From: CAZTAR01 sp043813895
GTDB taxonomy: Bacteria > Planctomycetota > Phycisphaerae > UBA1845 > UTPLA1
Assembly: GCA_043813895.1 (NCBI GenBank)
Contig: JBDRKQ010000109.1
Location: 1 to 64,000, forward strand
Direction: 5' to 3'
Length of the DNA stretch: 64,000 nucleotides
The notes beneath the pieces were generated by a model. That model worked only from the letters and a program-made list of their open reading frames with translations, made no database searches and had not been told where the DNA came from. The translations under genes were made by a program, and so were the position numbers. Shown here piece by piece: positions 35,875-45,352 of the stretch; position 1 is the first letter of the stretch; the number at the start of each line of letters is the position of its first letter.

Positions 35875-36396
35875 TCAGCGGTCCTGTCGAATCTGCAACA
35901 GCAACGGGGCGGCCGCCTCCTCCGAAAGCCACTCGACGTGGTACCCATCACCGTCACGGTACAGCACGTGCCGCCCTCGCGTGAACAGGAGGCTGTGGGG
36001 ATCAACGCAGATCGCCAGCGGCGATCGCTCCTCTCCCTGCGGTGCGCGAGGCCAGTTAGGAACAAGAAGCACGTAGTGAGAAGGTGACAGATGCATCGAA
36101 CCAGCGTCCAGGTGCTGCCACTCCAACTCCAGCAGCTCCGGCGGCTCGGCGGCCAGCTGCGACGATTCCGCGAGCTTGGCATAATGCAGCAGCGCGCCGC
36201 GACAATCGCGCCGGCGTGTATTCCCTCGCTGCCAAGCTACGAAGCCGGCGATCAGCACTATGCCCGCCAGCAGCCAGGCCGTGCTGCGCCAGAAGGTCAG
36301 GCGACGACGCAACCGGCGCGACTCGCTCTCAGGGCTGAGCCTCTCGGCTTGGTGAGGTCCACCCCCCCCGTGCTCTATCTGATCTCGTGCAGACAC
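35875..36396 (-). CDS. Membrane-anchored protein of unknown function
   Basis: A 173-residue protein starting at GTG, chosen for AAAGGAGGAG 3-4 nt upstream. A charged cytoplasmic N-terminus of about 35 residues is followed by one membrane helix (STAWLLAGIVLIAGFVAW) and an outer domain of about 110 residues with Trp/Tyr/His-rich wording (HYVLLVPNWPRAP, GYHVEWLSEEAA). No known domain. Its end is 6 nt from mnmA. Confidence 0.6.
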   Translation of the reverse strand: MSARDQIEHGGGGPHQAERLSPESESRRLRRRLTFWRSTAWLLAGIVLIAGFVAWQRGNTRRRDCRGALLHYAKLAESSQLAAEPPELLELEWQHLDAGSMHLSPSHYVLLVPNWPRAPQGEERSPLAICVDPHSLLFTRGRHVLYRDGDGYHVEWLSEEAAAPLLLQIRQDR

Positions 36397-36742
36397 TGTC
36401 TCCTCCTTTGGTTCTGCAATCGCTCCATCGCACCCGCGCCGACCGCCGCCAAGCGGCGGGAATTCAACACATGCTGTCGCCCAACAACGGGTAGCCTGCG
36501 CATCCTGCCCACAGTGTACTGCGCCGGAGCCGCACGGCAAGGTTCACTCCGATCAGACCCGCCGTCCCGCAGGCGCAACCGTAGGGGGCTACTTGTACAT
36601 ACCTTGCCCGCCCCCCCCCAGGCTGCTATCGTTCTAAGAGGCAGCGCGGGCATCTCCGCCCGACGAAGCATCGAATGCAAACGGGGCAACTCGGCGGCAG
36701 ACCACCCCGCGTGACCGTGCCACCAACCCGATGGGGAGTCAA
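36397..36742. other. Intergenic, no gene seen
   Basis: GC-rich with a run of nine or ten C; no convincing frame or RNA. Divergent promoters for the flanking genes should be here. Confidence 0.4.
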
Positions 36743-37072
36743 ATGGCCAAAGACAAAGGTGTTGTCGTCTCGTTTCGCGTGGACCGTCATCTGGCAAATG
36801 TGCTGAACACGGTGCCGGACAAATCCTCCTTTATTCGAGACGTCATCCTGCGCAGCTTCTACGAAACGTGTCCCATCTGCCTGGGAAGGGGCATCCTCCC
36901 GGAGGAACTCTCCATCTGGGCCGCCAGGCAACTCAAGGATGAGAAGACCGTCGCGTGCGGCTGCTGCCTCTACGTGTACCCCCGATCCGCCCTGCCGCCC
37001 GAAGCGATCCACAAGGGTGGCAACAAGCGATTCGTCTGTCCCCACTGTCAGAGCCACGATCACGGGCACTAA
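36743..37072 (+). CDS. Small ribbon-helix-helix/zinc-ribbon protein
   Basis: A 109-residue protein. Residues 5-40 (VVVSFRVDRHLANVLN, DKSSFIRDVILRSFYE) have the strand-helix-helix layout of CopG/NikR-type DNA-binding folds. The C-terminal part has four Cys groups (CPICLGRG, VACGCCLY, FVCPHCQS) and a final HDHGH, so it can bind one or two zinc ions. GGGAG sits 5 nt before the ATG. A metal-dependent regulator is a fair guess; no operon partner shows its target. Confidence 0.7.
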   Translation: MAKDKGVVVSFRVDRHLANVLNTVPDKSSFIRDVILRSFYETCPICLGRGILPEELSIWAARQLKDEKTVACGCCLYVYPRSALPPEAIHKGGNKRFVCPHCQSHDHGH

Positions 37073-37104
37073 TCCGCAAATGTTGGAAGGCGCTTCCCCC
37101 ACGG

Positions 37105-37190
37105 CAGACGAGCCGCGAACTTCAGTCCGCGCGGATGCCCAAAGACAAGAGAGTGACCGCGCGGGTTGAAACCCGCAGCTCTTCTGTGTG
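37105..37190. repeat. Palindromic intergenic element, family E
   Basis: Two short palindromes (ACTTCAGTCCGCGCGG and GCGGGTTGAAACCCGC) with wording shared with the element at 45565-45712. Confidence 0.5.
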
Positions 37191-37285
37191 AAGCACCTTT
37201 ATCGCCGCTTCCCCCGCTTGTTTGCGTACGTGGCCGGCGGTAAGCTCGCCTTGCCGCAGAGAGGCCGTGCGAGCACCTGACATCC

Positions 37286-39256
37286 ATGACGCCACCCGCG
37301 AACACCACCGATCACGCCGAGTCGCTCGGACTCGTTTCGGGCCGCCAAACGCCCATCTTCCTCAACCGCAACTTCATCCTGCTCTGGTGTGCGTACACTG
37401 TCAGCGCATTGGGCGATCATCTCTCCGAGATGGCCCTGCTCGACATGCAGCACGCGCTCGATCGCCCCGACTCGACGCGCATCATGGCCATCATGACGTT
37501 CGTCTTCTTTCTGCCGTTCTTCCTCTTCGGGCCGGCGATGGGGTGGCTGGCCGACAGGTGGCCCCGAAAACGGATCATGATCATGGCGGATCTCGTCCGC
37601 GCCGCCGCGCTCGCCATGCTCTTTGTCTTCTTTCAGTGGCTCTTCAAATCCCTCGACGGGTCACAATGGGAGAGGCTTGACGAACTTGGAAACCCGACCG
37701 GCCTCTTCAGTCCATGGGTCTACGCGGCGCCGCTCCTGATCGTCGGCGTCTTCGCCGCCATGTTTTCGCCGTCCAGGGCCGCCATGCTCCCGACGCTCGT
37801 CAGGACCGACCAGATCATCCGCGCCAACGGCCTCATGAACGCCATGGGCCCGATCGCTTCCATCGCCTCGTACCTGCTCGGCGCATACCTGGTCACGCGC
37901 TACGGTGACAAGATGTGCTTCCGCGCCGATGCACTCACCTTCCTCGCAAGCGCCGGATTCATCCTCTTCATCATCCCGCCGCCGCGCAGGGCGACGCTGC
38001 GAACGCCGAACACCGCCAGCCGGGGGCTCAGAACGGGCCTGGCCTACTGCCGGTCGCACCGCCGCGTGATCGAACTGCTCCTCTTCACCGTGATTTTCTG
38101 GTCTGCCGCAACCGTCATCCGCTCGACCATCCCGGCACTCGTCAAGGGCATCTTCGGCGGCGACCTCGCGGACATCGCGAACTATAACGCCGCCGTCGGC
38201 CTCGGCCTGTTGACCGGCGCGTTCGCGATCGGGGCTTTCGGCGAAGCCCTCAAGAGCCAGATCGCCATCTCATGGTCTTTTCTCTTTGCAGGCCTCTCCA
38301 TCCTCGCCCTTGCGGTCGTCTTCGTTATGCAAACCGGCTTCTGGACCGGGGCGGCTTGCCTCTTCCTCGCGTGCATGTTCGGCTCGGTGATCCTCGTCAG
38401 CGCGAATGCGCTGCTCCAAAAGACCGTGCCGGATTACATCAGGGGCCGCGTCTTTGGCGTCAAAGACGTCGTCACGGTTGGGGGCATCCTGTTGGCTACC
38501 GGCTGGCTGGGAATCCCGCACTGGCGGAACATCGATCGCTACGTGCCGTTCATCCTGATTGTCGTCGGGGGCACGCTTTTCGTAACCGGCGTCTGGGTCA
38601 CGCGCGTCAGGCTGCGGCGCGGACGCTTCCGGCCGGCCGTCGAGTTCTGGCGAAACCTCAGCGAGTTTCACAATCGCCTGCTCGCCCGGGTCCGGCGTCA
38701 CGGCCCGTGTACGATCCCGACGACCGGCCCGGTCATCCTGGCGGCTAATCACGCGTGCAGCATCGATCCCTTCCTGCTGATCTCCACTTCTCCCAACAGG
38801 TACCCCAGCTTCATGGTCGCCCGCGAGTACACGCGCATTCCACTGTTCGGCCGACTCATCAAGCTCATCGAGTGCATCCCCGTCAACCGCACCGGCGTCG
38901 ACACCGCCTCGATCAAGGCGTCGCTGCGGCATCTCGCCGACGGCCGTGTCCTGGGCATCTTCCCGCAGGGCCGCATCCCGCGCCCCGATGAACCCCTCAA
39001 AGTGCAAGAAGGCGTCGGCATGTTGGCGCTCCGCGGCGGTGCGACCGTCATCCCCGCCCACATCTCCGGCACCCGCTACAGCGACGGCGTCACCGTCCCC
39101 TTCCTCCGCCTCCACCGCGCGGTCGTCCGCTACGGCCCGCCCGTCGATCTTTCCCCCTGGCAAGGCCGAGAGAAAGACCGCGCCGCCTACCGCGAGGTCG
39201 CGGAACACATCATGGAACGGATCAACGCACTTGCGCCGACCGCCAAACACAGATAG
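37286..39256 (+). CDS. MFS transporter-acyltransferase fusion protein
   Basis: A 656-residue two-domain protein. Residues 20-430 form a 12-helix major-facilitator domain (ILLWCAYTVSALGDHLSEMAL, GWLADRWPRKRIMIMADLVR). Residues 440-650 are a PlsC-type 1-acyl-glycerophosphate acyltransferase with NHACSIDPF (H-x4-D), MVAREYTRIPLFGRLIKL and FPQGRIPR, where Gln replaces the usual Glu. Such fusions resemble LplT-Aas, which flips and re-acylates lysophospholipid. Whether the Gln form is active is uncertain. Confidence 0.9.
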   Translation: MTPPANTTDHAESLGLVSGRQTPIFLNRNFILLWCAYTVSALGDHLSEMALLDMQHALDRPDSTRIMAIMTFVFFLPFFLFGPAMGWLADRWPRKRIMIMADLVRAAALAMLFVFFQWLFKSLDGSQWERLDELGNPTGLFSPWVYAAPLLIVGVFAAMFSPSRAAMLPTLVRTDQIIRANGLMNAMGPIASIASYLLGAYLVTRYGDKMCFRADALTFLASAGFILFIIPPPRRATLRTPNTASRGLRTGLAYCRSHRRVIELLLFTVIFWSAATVIRSTIPALVKGIFGGDLADIANYNAAVGLGLLTGAFAIGAFGEALKSQIAISWSFLFAGLSILALAVVFVMQTGFWTGAACLFLACMFGSVILVSANALLQKTVPDYIRGRVFGVKDVVTVGGILLATGWLGIPHWRNIDRYVPFILIVVGGTLFVTGVWVTRVRLRRGRFRPAVEFWRNLSEFHNRLLARVRRHGPCTIPTTGPVILAANHACSIDPFLLISTSPNRYPSFMVAREYTRIPLFGRLIKLIECIPVNRTGVDTASIKASLRHLADGRVLGIFPQGRIPRPDEPLKVQEGVGMLALRGGATVIPAHISGTRYSDGVTVPFLRLHRAVVRYGPPVDLSPWQGREKDRAAYREVAEHIMERINALAPTAKHR

Positions 39257-39427
39257 CACGGGGCCTTCAGTCCCGGTGGCCAGGTGCCATGTCTTCACGG
39301 CCCGCGCAGAACTCCGCCGGCACACCCCGCACATGCGCCCAATCGTCAATCTCCAATCGTCAATTGACGGAGCGCTGAGCAAGCATATCAATCAGCCGGA
39401 TTATTGACCGTTGAATAGAGAAATGAC

Positions 39428-39634
39428 TCACAGTATGAGTCTCGTATGTGCAAAGAAGGATCGCAACAGCGTCTCGTTCGATTCAGTCCGCTCAATCGAG
39501 TCGATGACCTCGCGGGCGAGTTCGAGGATATCGCCCGGAATGTAGTTCGCCAGATCGGCATACTTCGTGTGGCCCCACACCTGTTCGACCGGGTTAAGCT
39601 CCGGGGCGTACGGCGGCAGCCATTCGACGTCCAT
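39428..39634 (-). pseudogene. IS630-type transposase, C-terminal remnant
   Basis: The 68-residue frame begins with MDVEWLPPYAPELNPVEQVW, the last catalytic block of the IS630/Tc1 DDE family (Pro-Tyr-x-Pro-x-Leu-Asn-Pro-x-Glu). The DNA-binding and first catalytic domains are missing; upstream sequence is unrelated. It is a decayed end of an element. Confidence 0.85.
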
Positions 39635-39980
39635 GCTGGCTCAGACCGCTCAGCACGTCGACCTGATCGGAAGCCGTCATCAGCTTGGATTCTGCCGTTT
39701 GCCGGCCCGCGTGTGGGATCACAGCGGCCCTACGTGCCGGGGGTGGATGTGCGCCGAGTGAACCGGATTCTGCAGCGCGCGGACCGTTCGGACTTTCTGC
39801 CGGCTGCTGTAAACGCTCATCGTTTGAAGAGGTTACGTGGGAATCGCTGTCGGGGTGTTCGAGCCCTGTATCGCCCAGTCGGACATCTTCCAGCACTTCG
39901 CACTGAGTCACAATCCCTCGCAGAAACCCGCAAAACGCGGTTTTCTCTGCGCGGCAGTTCCTTGCGTTGTGGTTACGTGT
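39635..39980. other. Intergenic, no gene seen
   Basis: Frames here have no known domain. The region may be the rest of the decayed IS630 locus. Confidence 0.4.
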
Positions 39981-41642
39981 TCACTCAAGGCGGCGGCGCT
40001 TCGCCCAGCCCAGACACAACGCCAGCATTGGCAGGATGGGCAGGCCTATGGAGCCACAGGCGCCGCAGCCGGCGGCTGGCGCCGGGCCGCCTTCGCACGC
40101 GTCACCGGTGCCGTTGCCATCCGTGTCCTCCTGGAGCGGGTTGGAGACGGTTGGGCAATTGTCGAGACAATTCAGCACGCCATCGCCGTCGGTGTCCCCC
40201 AGATCCTCAGGCGTGCCGCAACCACAGACCCCCGGGGTAACCTTCAGTGCATCATCCAGACAGTTGTCGCAATCGTCCGGCATGCCATCGCCGTCGGCAT
40301 CGAGCAGATCGTCGAAGCCGTCGCACACGTCCAGATCGTCGCAGACGCCGTCCGCGTCCGCGTCCCCGGTTGCATCATCACCGAAGCACACATCGCACGC
40401 GTCGCCGAACCCGTCGCCGTCGCCGTCGTCCTGGCTGATGTTGGCTACATCCGGACAATTATCGCAGCCGTCGGCGATCTCGTCGGCGTCCGCGTCCGGT
40501 TGCGAGGCTGTTTCCACGATGAGTCTCCAGCCGTGCAGCGTGCCGCCGTTCAACGCCGTGTCGTCCGAGATCGTCAGGAACCACACGCCGATCGGGTTTT
40601 CACCCTGAAAGGCGGCGAAGGACTCTTCCGGCACGAGACTCCCCGCGGAAACCAGGTTGACGTAGTTGTGGTCGGTCGCGAGGCCGTCGTTGTAGGTGTA
40701 GGGCACTTGGCCGCTGAGGAGATCGGCCATATCGTGCCAGGATGTGTTGCGGAAGACATCATCAAAGATGCCGCCGTTGTCCGTCGTCAGCGTCACCACC
40801 GTCCCTTCGGGCGACTCGAGCGTGATGTCCAGGTCGGCGCTGTTCGTGTGACTGATGTCCAATTCGACGGCCATGAAGACGAGACAGTCGCCTGCCCCGC
40901 CGATGCCCGTCCAGTCCAATGCTCCGAGCGTGTTTCCCGAGACGATGACAGATGGCCCGGCCGGGATTGGCACGTCTTCGTCATTGTACGCCATCCCGAA
41001 ACCGTCACCCTGTAGGCCGCCCGGCAGCGTCGTGATGTCCAGCGACCAACTGTGGAGCGTGCCGGTGCCGAGCGGCAGGTCGTCCGAAATCGTCAGTGTC
41101 CAGATGCCATTCGGATCACCAAAGGCAATCACGGGGGCGAACGACTCTTCCGGGACAAGCCTCGCAGCGACGCCGGGGGCCAAGTAGTCATGATCCGTGA
41201 CGAGGGCGTCGTTGTTCGTGTAGGGCACCTGACCGCCCGGATCCGCCTGGTCGTCCCAGACTGTGCCGTTGAACACCTCGGGATGGACGAAGCCGTTGTC
41301 CGTGGTAACCGTCATGATCACGCCGGACGGAGCGCTCAGCGTGATGTCAAGTTCGTCTGGGAAGTCGTGTGTGATGAACGTCGTCAGGTCGATGTCCCAA
41401 ATGGCGAGGTCGAGCCCGCTCACGACGATCGTCGAAGTGAAGACACCTGCGTCTGGAATGGGCGTGGGGTTCGCGTTGGTGAACGTCGTGGTCACGGCCG
41501 GACGACCGGGCGGCGGGGGTGGCACGATTGCCTGCGCAGACCGGGGTGCTTGAACGCCCGCCCAAAGTACCAGGGCCACGAGTGCGGCAGCGCCAGAACT
41601 CCTGCGCGAGCGAAACGCATTTCGTCTTCTTTGGATGAACAT
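39981..41642 (-). CDS. Exported protein with two P-domains, thrombospondin-3 repeats and C-terminal anchor
   Basis: A 553-residue exported protein. A signal peptide ends near SAQAIVPPPPPG. Two proprotein-convertase P-like domains follow (about 50-200 and 225-380), each with LDITLSAPSG / LDITLESPEG, NGFVHPEVFNGTVW / NGGIFDDVFRNTSWHD and IWTLTISDD / VWFLTISDD. Residues 385-520 are calcium-binding type-3 repeats (DGDGDGFGDACD, DTDGDGVLNCLDNCP). The last 30 residues (GCGACGSIGLP, hydrophobic core, RRRLE) look like a MYXO-CTERM/GlyGly-type sorting tail. No protease domain is attached to the P-domains. Confidence 0.85.
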   Translation of the reverse strand: MFIQRRRNAFRSRRSSGAAALVALVLWAGVQAPRSAQAIVPPPPPGRPAVTTTFTNANPTPIPDAGVFTSTIVVSGLDLAIWDIDLTTFITHDFPDELDITLSAPSGVIMTVTTDNGFVHPEVFNGTVWDDQADPGGQVPYTNNDALVTDHDYLAPGVAARLVPEESFAPVIAFGDPNGIWTLTISDDLPLGTGTLHSWSLDITTLPGGLQGDGFGMAYNDEDVPIPAGPSVIVSGNTLGALDWTGIGGAGDCLVFMAVELDISHTNSADLDITLESPEGTVVTLTTDNGGIFDDVFRNTSWHDMADLLSGQVPYTYNDGLATDHNYVNLVSAGSLVPEESFAAFQGENPIGVWFLTISDDTALNGGTLHGWRLIVETASQPDADADEIADGCDNCPDVANISQDDGDGDGFGDACDVCFGDDATGDADADGVCDDLDVCDGFDDLLDADGDGMPDDCDNCLDDALKVTPGVCGCGTPEDLGDTDGDGVLNCLDNCPTVSNPLQEDTDGNGTGDACEGGPAPAAGCGACGSIGLPILPMLALCLGWAKRRRLE

Positions 41643-41778
41643 TTGGAATCCTCCTGTAACGTGTCTGCGACGATCATACCGCGCGGCGGATAAGAATGCC
41701 AGGGAATCAGCGTGCTTCGATCGCTGATTCGAGCAGATTCGGGGGAAGTTGCGATCGACGCCCCTGTCGGTCGTCGAG
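41643..41778. other. Intergenic, no gene seen
   Basis: Nothing recognisable besides the adjoining repeats. Confidence 0.4.
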
Positions 41779-41875
41779 GATCAGAGCCGCGACCGTAAGG
41801 GAGCGGTCACCACTCAAATGCGAGGGCCGTCCAGCGCCGAATAATGACCGCTTGCTCACGCGCGCGGCTCTGATC
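41779..41875. repeat. Palindromic intergenic element, family A, copy 2 (inverted)
   Basis: The same inverted ends as copy 1 (GATCAGAGCCGCG / CGCGGCTCTGATC), but the inner halves are swapped (GACCGTAAGGGAGCGGTC first, TGACCGCTTGCTCACGCG last). Followed at 41900-41970 by two direct repeats containing GCTCGGGGCTCGGATGGG. Confidence 0.85.
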
Positions 41876-42026
41876 TGCGTCCGAGGCGGGGGGCGGACGC
41901 TACGGACCCCCTCGCATACGCTCGGGGCTCGGATGGGGACCCGCTCGCTTGCGCTCGGGGCTCGGATGGGCGTCCGATGCGGGGTCGGGCGTTACTGTTT
42001 CGTCGGGCGGATTCCGGGATGTCGAA

Positions 42027-43061
42027 TTAGAGCGGCGGGGCGTCTTCGGACTTCTCGCCTCGGGGTCGGGACTTCCATCGGCGGTGAATCCACAGGTATT
42101 GCTCGGGGGCAACGCGGACGAATGCCTCGATTGCCTGGGAGAACTCCGTCGTGATCCAGGTGAGTTCGTCTGCTTGCCCTTGCCAATCGCTTGGCATAAT
42201 GATGCGGTTCACGCAGATCTCGTATTCGAAACCCCGCCCGATCCGCCGGGCGCAGCCGACGACGATCGGGACTTCGTACTCCATCGCCAGGAGCCCGATC
42301 GACTTGTAGGTCGAGGCCTTGTAGCCGAAGAAGTCGACGAACAGGCCCTTGCGGCCGGCGTTCTGGTCGGCGATGAAGCACAACGACCCGCCGGATTCGA
42401 GCACCTCGGGGGCGGATCGCGTCGCGCCTTTCTTGTACAGGAGTGCGAGTCCGCTGCGTTCGCGCCGATCGAGCAGGAATCGATTTAGATACTCGTTGTC
42501 CAACGGCCGCATCACCGCCACGATATCGAAGCCGAGGATCGCGAGGGTATAGCCCAACACCTCCCAGTTGCCGTAGTGCCCGGTGAGCATGATGCAGCCT
42601 TTGTCACGCAGCAGGACACGGATGGCCCCGTCCAGCTTGCGCAACTTCACATGCCGTGCCCAACTCCACTGGTTCAGCAGATGGGGGGCACGCAGGACCT
42701 CGACGGCCAACATGACGAGCTGTTCCATCGAGCCGCGGACGATCCGCGCGACTTGTTGTTCATCCGCATCGGGAAAGGCCATGCGAACGTGGCGCTCTGC
42801 ACGGGCCCGGTGTTCGCGAAACCTCAGGAGCAACTTGTTCGAGCCCGCCGCCGCCTTGAACGTCCACCGCAGGAATGCGACGCGGCCGAACCACCGAGGG
42901 ATGCGCAACTCCGGCAGGGCGCCGGGCAGCGCGTACCAGATCCGTCCCAGCGATCTCATCGCACGCAGCGTGGCGTCGATCGGGAAGATCGATAGTACGA
43001 CCCACACGAGCCGCACGGCCAGGTACGCGAGGTAGTCGATGAACTTGTTCCGCCGCTTCAT
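42027..43061 (-). CDS. Lipid A biosynthesis acyltransferase-like (LpxL/HtrB family)
   Basis: A 344-residue membrane-bound acyltransferase. An N-terminal helix (LAVRLVWVVLSIFPIDA) anchors it. The active-site HX4E is GHYGNWEVLG; other family blocks are RPLDNEYLNRFL, FIADQNAGRKG (substrate loop) and a C-terminal QYLWIHRRWKSRP. Family members add a secondary acyl chain to lipid A; in planctomycetes the acceptor is less certain. TACAAT lies 8 nt before the ATG without a ribosome site. It is divergent from the mreC-like gene. Confidence 0.9.
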   Translation of the reverse strand: MKRRNKFIDYLAYLAVRLVWVVLSIFPIDATLRAMRSLGRIWYALPGALPELRIPRWFGRVAFLRWTFKAAAGSNKLLLRFREHRARAERHVRMAFPDADEQQVARIVRGSMEQLVMLAVEVLRAPHLLNQWSWARHVKLRKLDGAIRVLLRDKGCIMLTGHYGNWEVLGYTLAILGFDIVAVMRPLDNEYLNRFLLDRRERSGLALLYKKGATRSAPEVLESGGSLCFIADQNAGRKGLFVDFFGYKASTYKSIGLLAMEYEVPIVVGCARRIGRGFEYEICVNRIIMPSDWQGQADELTWITTEFSQAIEAFVRVAPEQYLWIHRRWKSRPRGEKSEDAPPL

Positions 43062-43288
43062 GGCGGGCGATTGTATCGGAGTCGGGCCTCTCGGGTAGGT
43101 GTGGAGCGCGCGTGAGCAGGGGGGAAGCGCGCCGCGCCGCCGGCATGGCCGTTAATGGCACGTTGAACAGAGGAAATCGGCGGTCAGAAACGCCGTTCTC
43201 GGCCGTAAAAACCACCGGCGAGACGCTGGTGCCACAGCTTTGCGATGGGCCGCTATGGCCGCAGCGCGTTCACCGATATGATACCGTC

Positions 43289-44272
43289 ATGGATTGGACG
43301 CGTTACAAACCGAGCCAGCGCGGGTGGTTCGTCGGGCTGCTCCTGTTGTCCGCCGTGGCACTTTGCCTGCCTCCGCGGTGGAGCGACGCTTTCAAGCACA
43401 TTGTGCAGATCATGGTCCCCGCTGAAGACCTCCTCTATGCCGCGGGTCACCGCACCGTGCAATCCATGAAGGGCATCGGCGAGGAGCCCGCGTCCGAACA
43501 GATGGAGCGAGAAGCCTTGGTTCGAGCACTGGCTGCTCAATACGCGCTGGCGGAGCAGCTCCGCAAGGAGATGGCCGATCTTCAGGCACTTCGGGAGGGG
43601 TGCGCTCCACTGAGCATCCCCATTCTGCCGGCGAAGGTCGTGGCGCGAGATATCGTTGCCTCGCGAGACTCGCTGCTCGTCGAACAGGGTTCCTATCGCG
43701 GTATCGGCTGGCGGGACTGGGTGGCATCCCACGTCTTCGTCCAGCAGGGATACGAGAACGGTGTCGACCCGGGGCAGGCCGTTCTGACCCGAGAATGTCT
43801 GCTCGGACGCGTCGAACAGGTCAGCCCCTACATGTGCCGCGTTCAACTGCTCAGCGACGTTGACAGCCCGCCCATCGAGGTTCATGTGGGCGCTGTCGTC
43901 GATGGGAAACCCCGCTTCGTCGACTACGCGTGCAGCCTGCACGGGCGCGGGCGTCGGGAGATGGTCATCAAAGACGTCCCGTACAAGTACGTGCAGGCCG
44001 ATGCGGAAGGGGTGCCGGAGGGAGAAGCGGGACGCATCAGGCTCGGCGATCTGGTCTTCAGCGCCGCGGGTCAACTGGGGCTGCCGGTGCCGCTGATCAT
44101 CGGCAGGGTGGCCGCGTTCGAGACGAATCCGAAAACGAGACTCGTTCACACCGTCGTCGTCGAGCCGGCCGTCGAGATCGAGGACGTGCGCGACGTGTAT
44201 ATCATTCCGATCGTTCCTGTTTCACGTCTGGCCATCCACGACATCGCACCGACCCGGCAGACTACACCATGA
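43289..44272 (+). CDS. mreC: MreC-like rod-shape protein
   Basis: A 327-residue protein with one membrane helix (GWFVGLLLLSAVALCLPP, residues 11-28), a coiled coil (about 68-95) and a periplasmic double-barrel region, as in MreC: VVARDIVASRDSLLVEQGSYRGI, GQAVLTRECLLGRVEQVSPYMCRVQLLSD and LGLPVPLIIGRV. No mreB or mreD gene is near, so assignment rests on the barrel wording. TATGAT lies 6 nt before the ATG with no ribosome site. Its stop overlaps the next start (ATGA). Confidence 0.75.
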   Translation: MDWTRYKPSQRGWFVGLLLLSAVALCLPPRWSDAFKHIVQIMVPAEDLLYAAGHRTVQSMKGIGEEPASEQMEREALVRALAAQYALAEQLRKEMADLQALREGCAPLSIPILPAKVVARDIVASRDSLLVEQGSYRGIGWRDWVASHVFVQQGYENGVDPGQAVLTRECLLGRVEQVSPYMCRVQLLSDVDSPPIEVHVGAVVDGKPRFVDYACSLHGRGRREMVIKDVPYKYVQADAEGVPEGEAGRIRLGDLVFSAAGQLGLPVPLIIGRVAAFETNPKTRLVHTVVVEPAVEIEDVRDVYIIPIVPVSRLAIHDIAPTRQTTP

Positions 44273-45081
44273 ACAAACACATGCACAACGCTCGCGCGAA
44301 GGGGCAAAGCGATCCCTCCGACACGCCCGCTCATCTCCGCATCAAGAAGTCCACGGCCATTCGCGTTCTCCACGAGGACGATGCGATCATCGTCGTGGAC
44401 AAGCCGGCGGGTGTTGCGCTCGACACCGACTTCGACGATGCGCCCGGCGTTCTGGGACAACTGATTGCGGCGGGCACAATCAGCGAAGATGGCACACCGC
44501 AGTCCCCGCTGCCAGTCGAACCGGACGCGAGCGGTTTGCTGATTCTCGCCCGCAACGCGCCGGCCCTCGACACACTCGCACGACAACTGGAAGACGGCAC
44601 GCTCGAACTCCAGCACATCGCCCTCGTCCGCGGACGCCCGGGCGATGATTCCGGCTCGATCGAAGCACCGCTCCTCAATCATCCCGCCGGGAAGGTCCGC
44701 CCCGACGAGACGCAAGGGAAGCCTGCCAAGACCGATTGGCGGCTTCGCGACGGGTTCATCGAGTTCGCCCTCATCGAGTGCGTGCCGAGGACGGCGATCC
44801 GTCACCAGGTTCGGGCACACCTCGAAGCAGCTGGCATGCCGCTCGTCGTTGATCGCGAATACGGCGGCGGCACCAAGTTGATGCTCTCGTCTTTCAAGGC
44901 GCGGTACCACCCAAGCAAAAAGCACAAAGAACGCCCCCTGATCCGCCGACTTACTCTCCACGCGGAGACGCTCTCGCTTCACCACCCTGTCACGAACGAG
45001 GCGATGCGTTTCGACTCCCCGCCGCCAAAGGACATGCGCGCGGCGATCCATCAACTGGAGCGCTTCGGGCGCGTGCCGTAG
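44269..45081 (+). CDS. RluA-family pseudouridine synthase-like protein, altered active site
   Basis: A 270-residue protein. IRVLHEDDAIIVVDKPAGVALD is the RluA-type opening. The HRLD-x-x-TSG block reads PVEPDASGLLILARN: the catalytic Asp is kept, but the His-Arg-Leu before it is lost. RTAIRHQVRAHLEAAGMPLVVDREYGG is the normal RIHQIR block with Ala-Ile-Arg-His changes. It ends with LHAETLSLHHPVTNEAMRF. Either a divergent pseudouridine synthase or an RNA-binding relative. Translation is coupled to the mreC-like gene, an unusual pair. Confidence 0.8.
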   Translation: MNKHMHNARAKGQSDPSDTPAHLRIKKSTAIRVLHEDDAIIVVDKPAGVALDTDFDDAPGVLGQLIAAGTISEDGTPQSPLPVEPDASGLLILARNAPALDTLARQLEDGTLELQHIALVRGRPGDDSGSIEAPLLNHPAGKVRPDETQGKPAKTDWRLRDGFIEFALIECVPRTAIRHQVRAHLEAAGMPLVVDREYGGGTKLMLSSFKARYHPSKKHKERPLIRRLTLHAETLSLHHPVTNEAMRFDSPPPKDMRAAIHQLERFGRVP

Positions 45082-45146
45082 GGCAGCGTTTCTCACGAGC
45101 AGTGCGACCATGCGCTTTGCCGAGAGTCCTTTCTCGGCGGGCGGCA

Positions 45147-45242
45147 AGCTCTCACGCGACGAAGTCGCGGGTAAGCATGTTGGATGCTGAGCGAACATGC
45201 CTACCCGTCCCGCTCCTGCGGGCCGTGAAGACATGGCACCCG
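45147..45242. repeat. Intergenic element, family C, copy 1
   Basis: Sequence includes CTCACGCGACGAAGTCGCG, GGTAAGCATGTTGGATGC, AACATGCCTACCCGTCCCGC and ACATGGCACCC. Matches the minus strand of 58433-58536 along its length. A partial copy (GTGCCATGTCTTCACGGCCCGC) is near 39284-39305. Confidence 0.75.
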
Positions 45243-45352
45243 GCTCAACCTCCCTCGATAATAATCCAGAACCACGGGTTCACTGCCTCGTGGGCGGGCA
45301 GGGGACAACCACCTGTTGTTGCTGACTGTCCTCCACGATCTGACCTTTGTTA

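Noticed and set aside
39837..41015. Plus-strand frame opposite the P-domain/thrombospondin gene
   Set aside because: The Val/His-rich repetitive wording is the complement of the Asp-rich calcium repeats.
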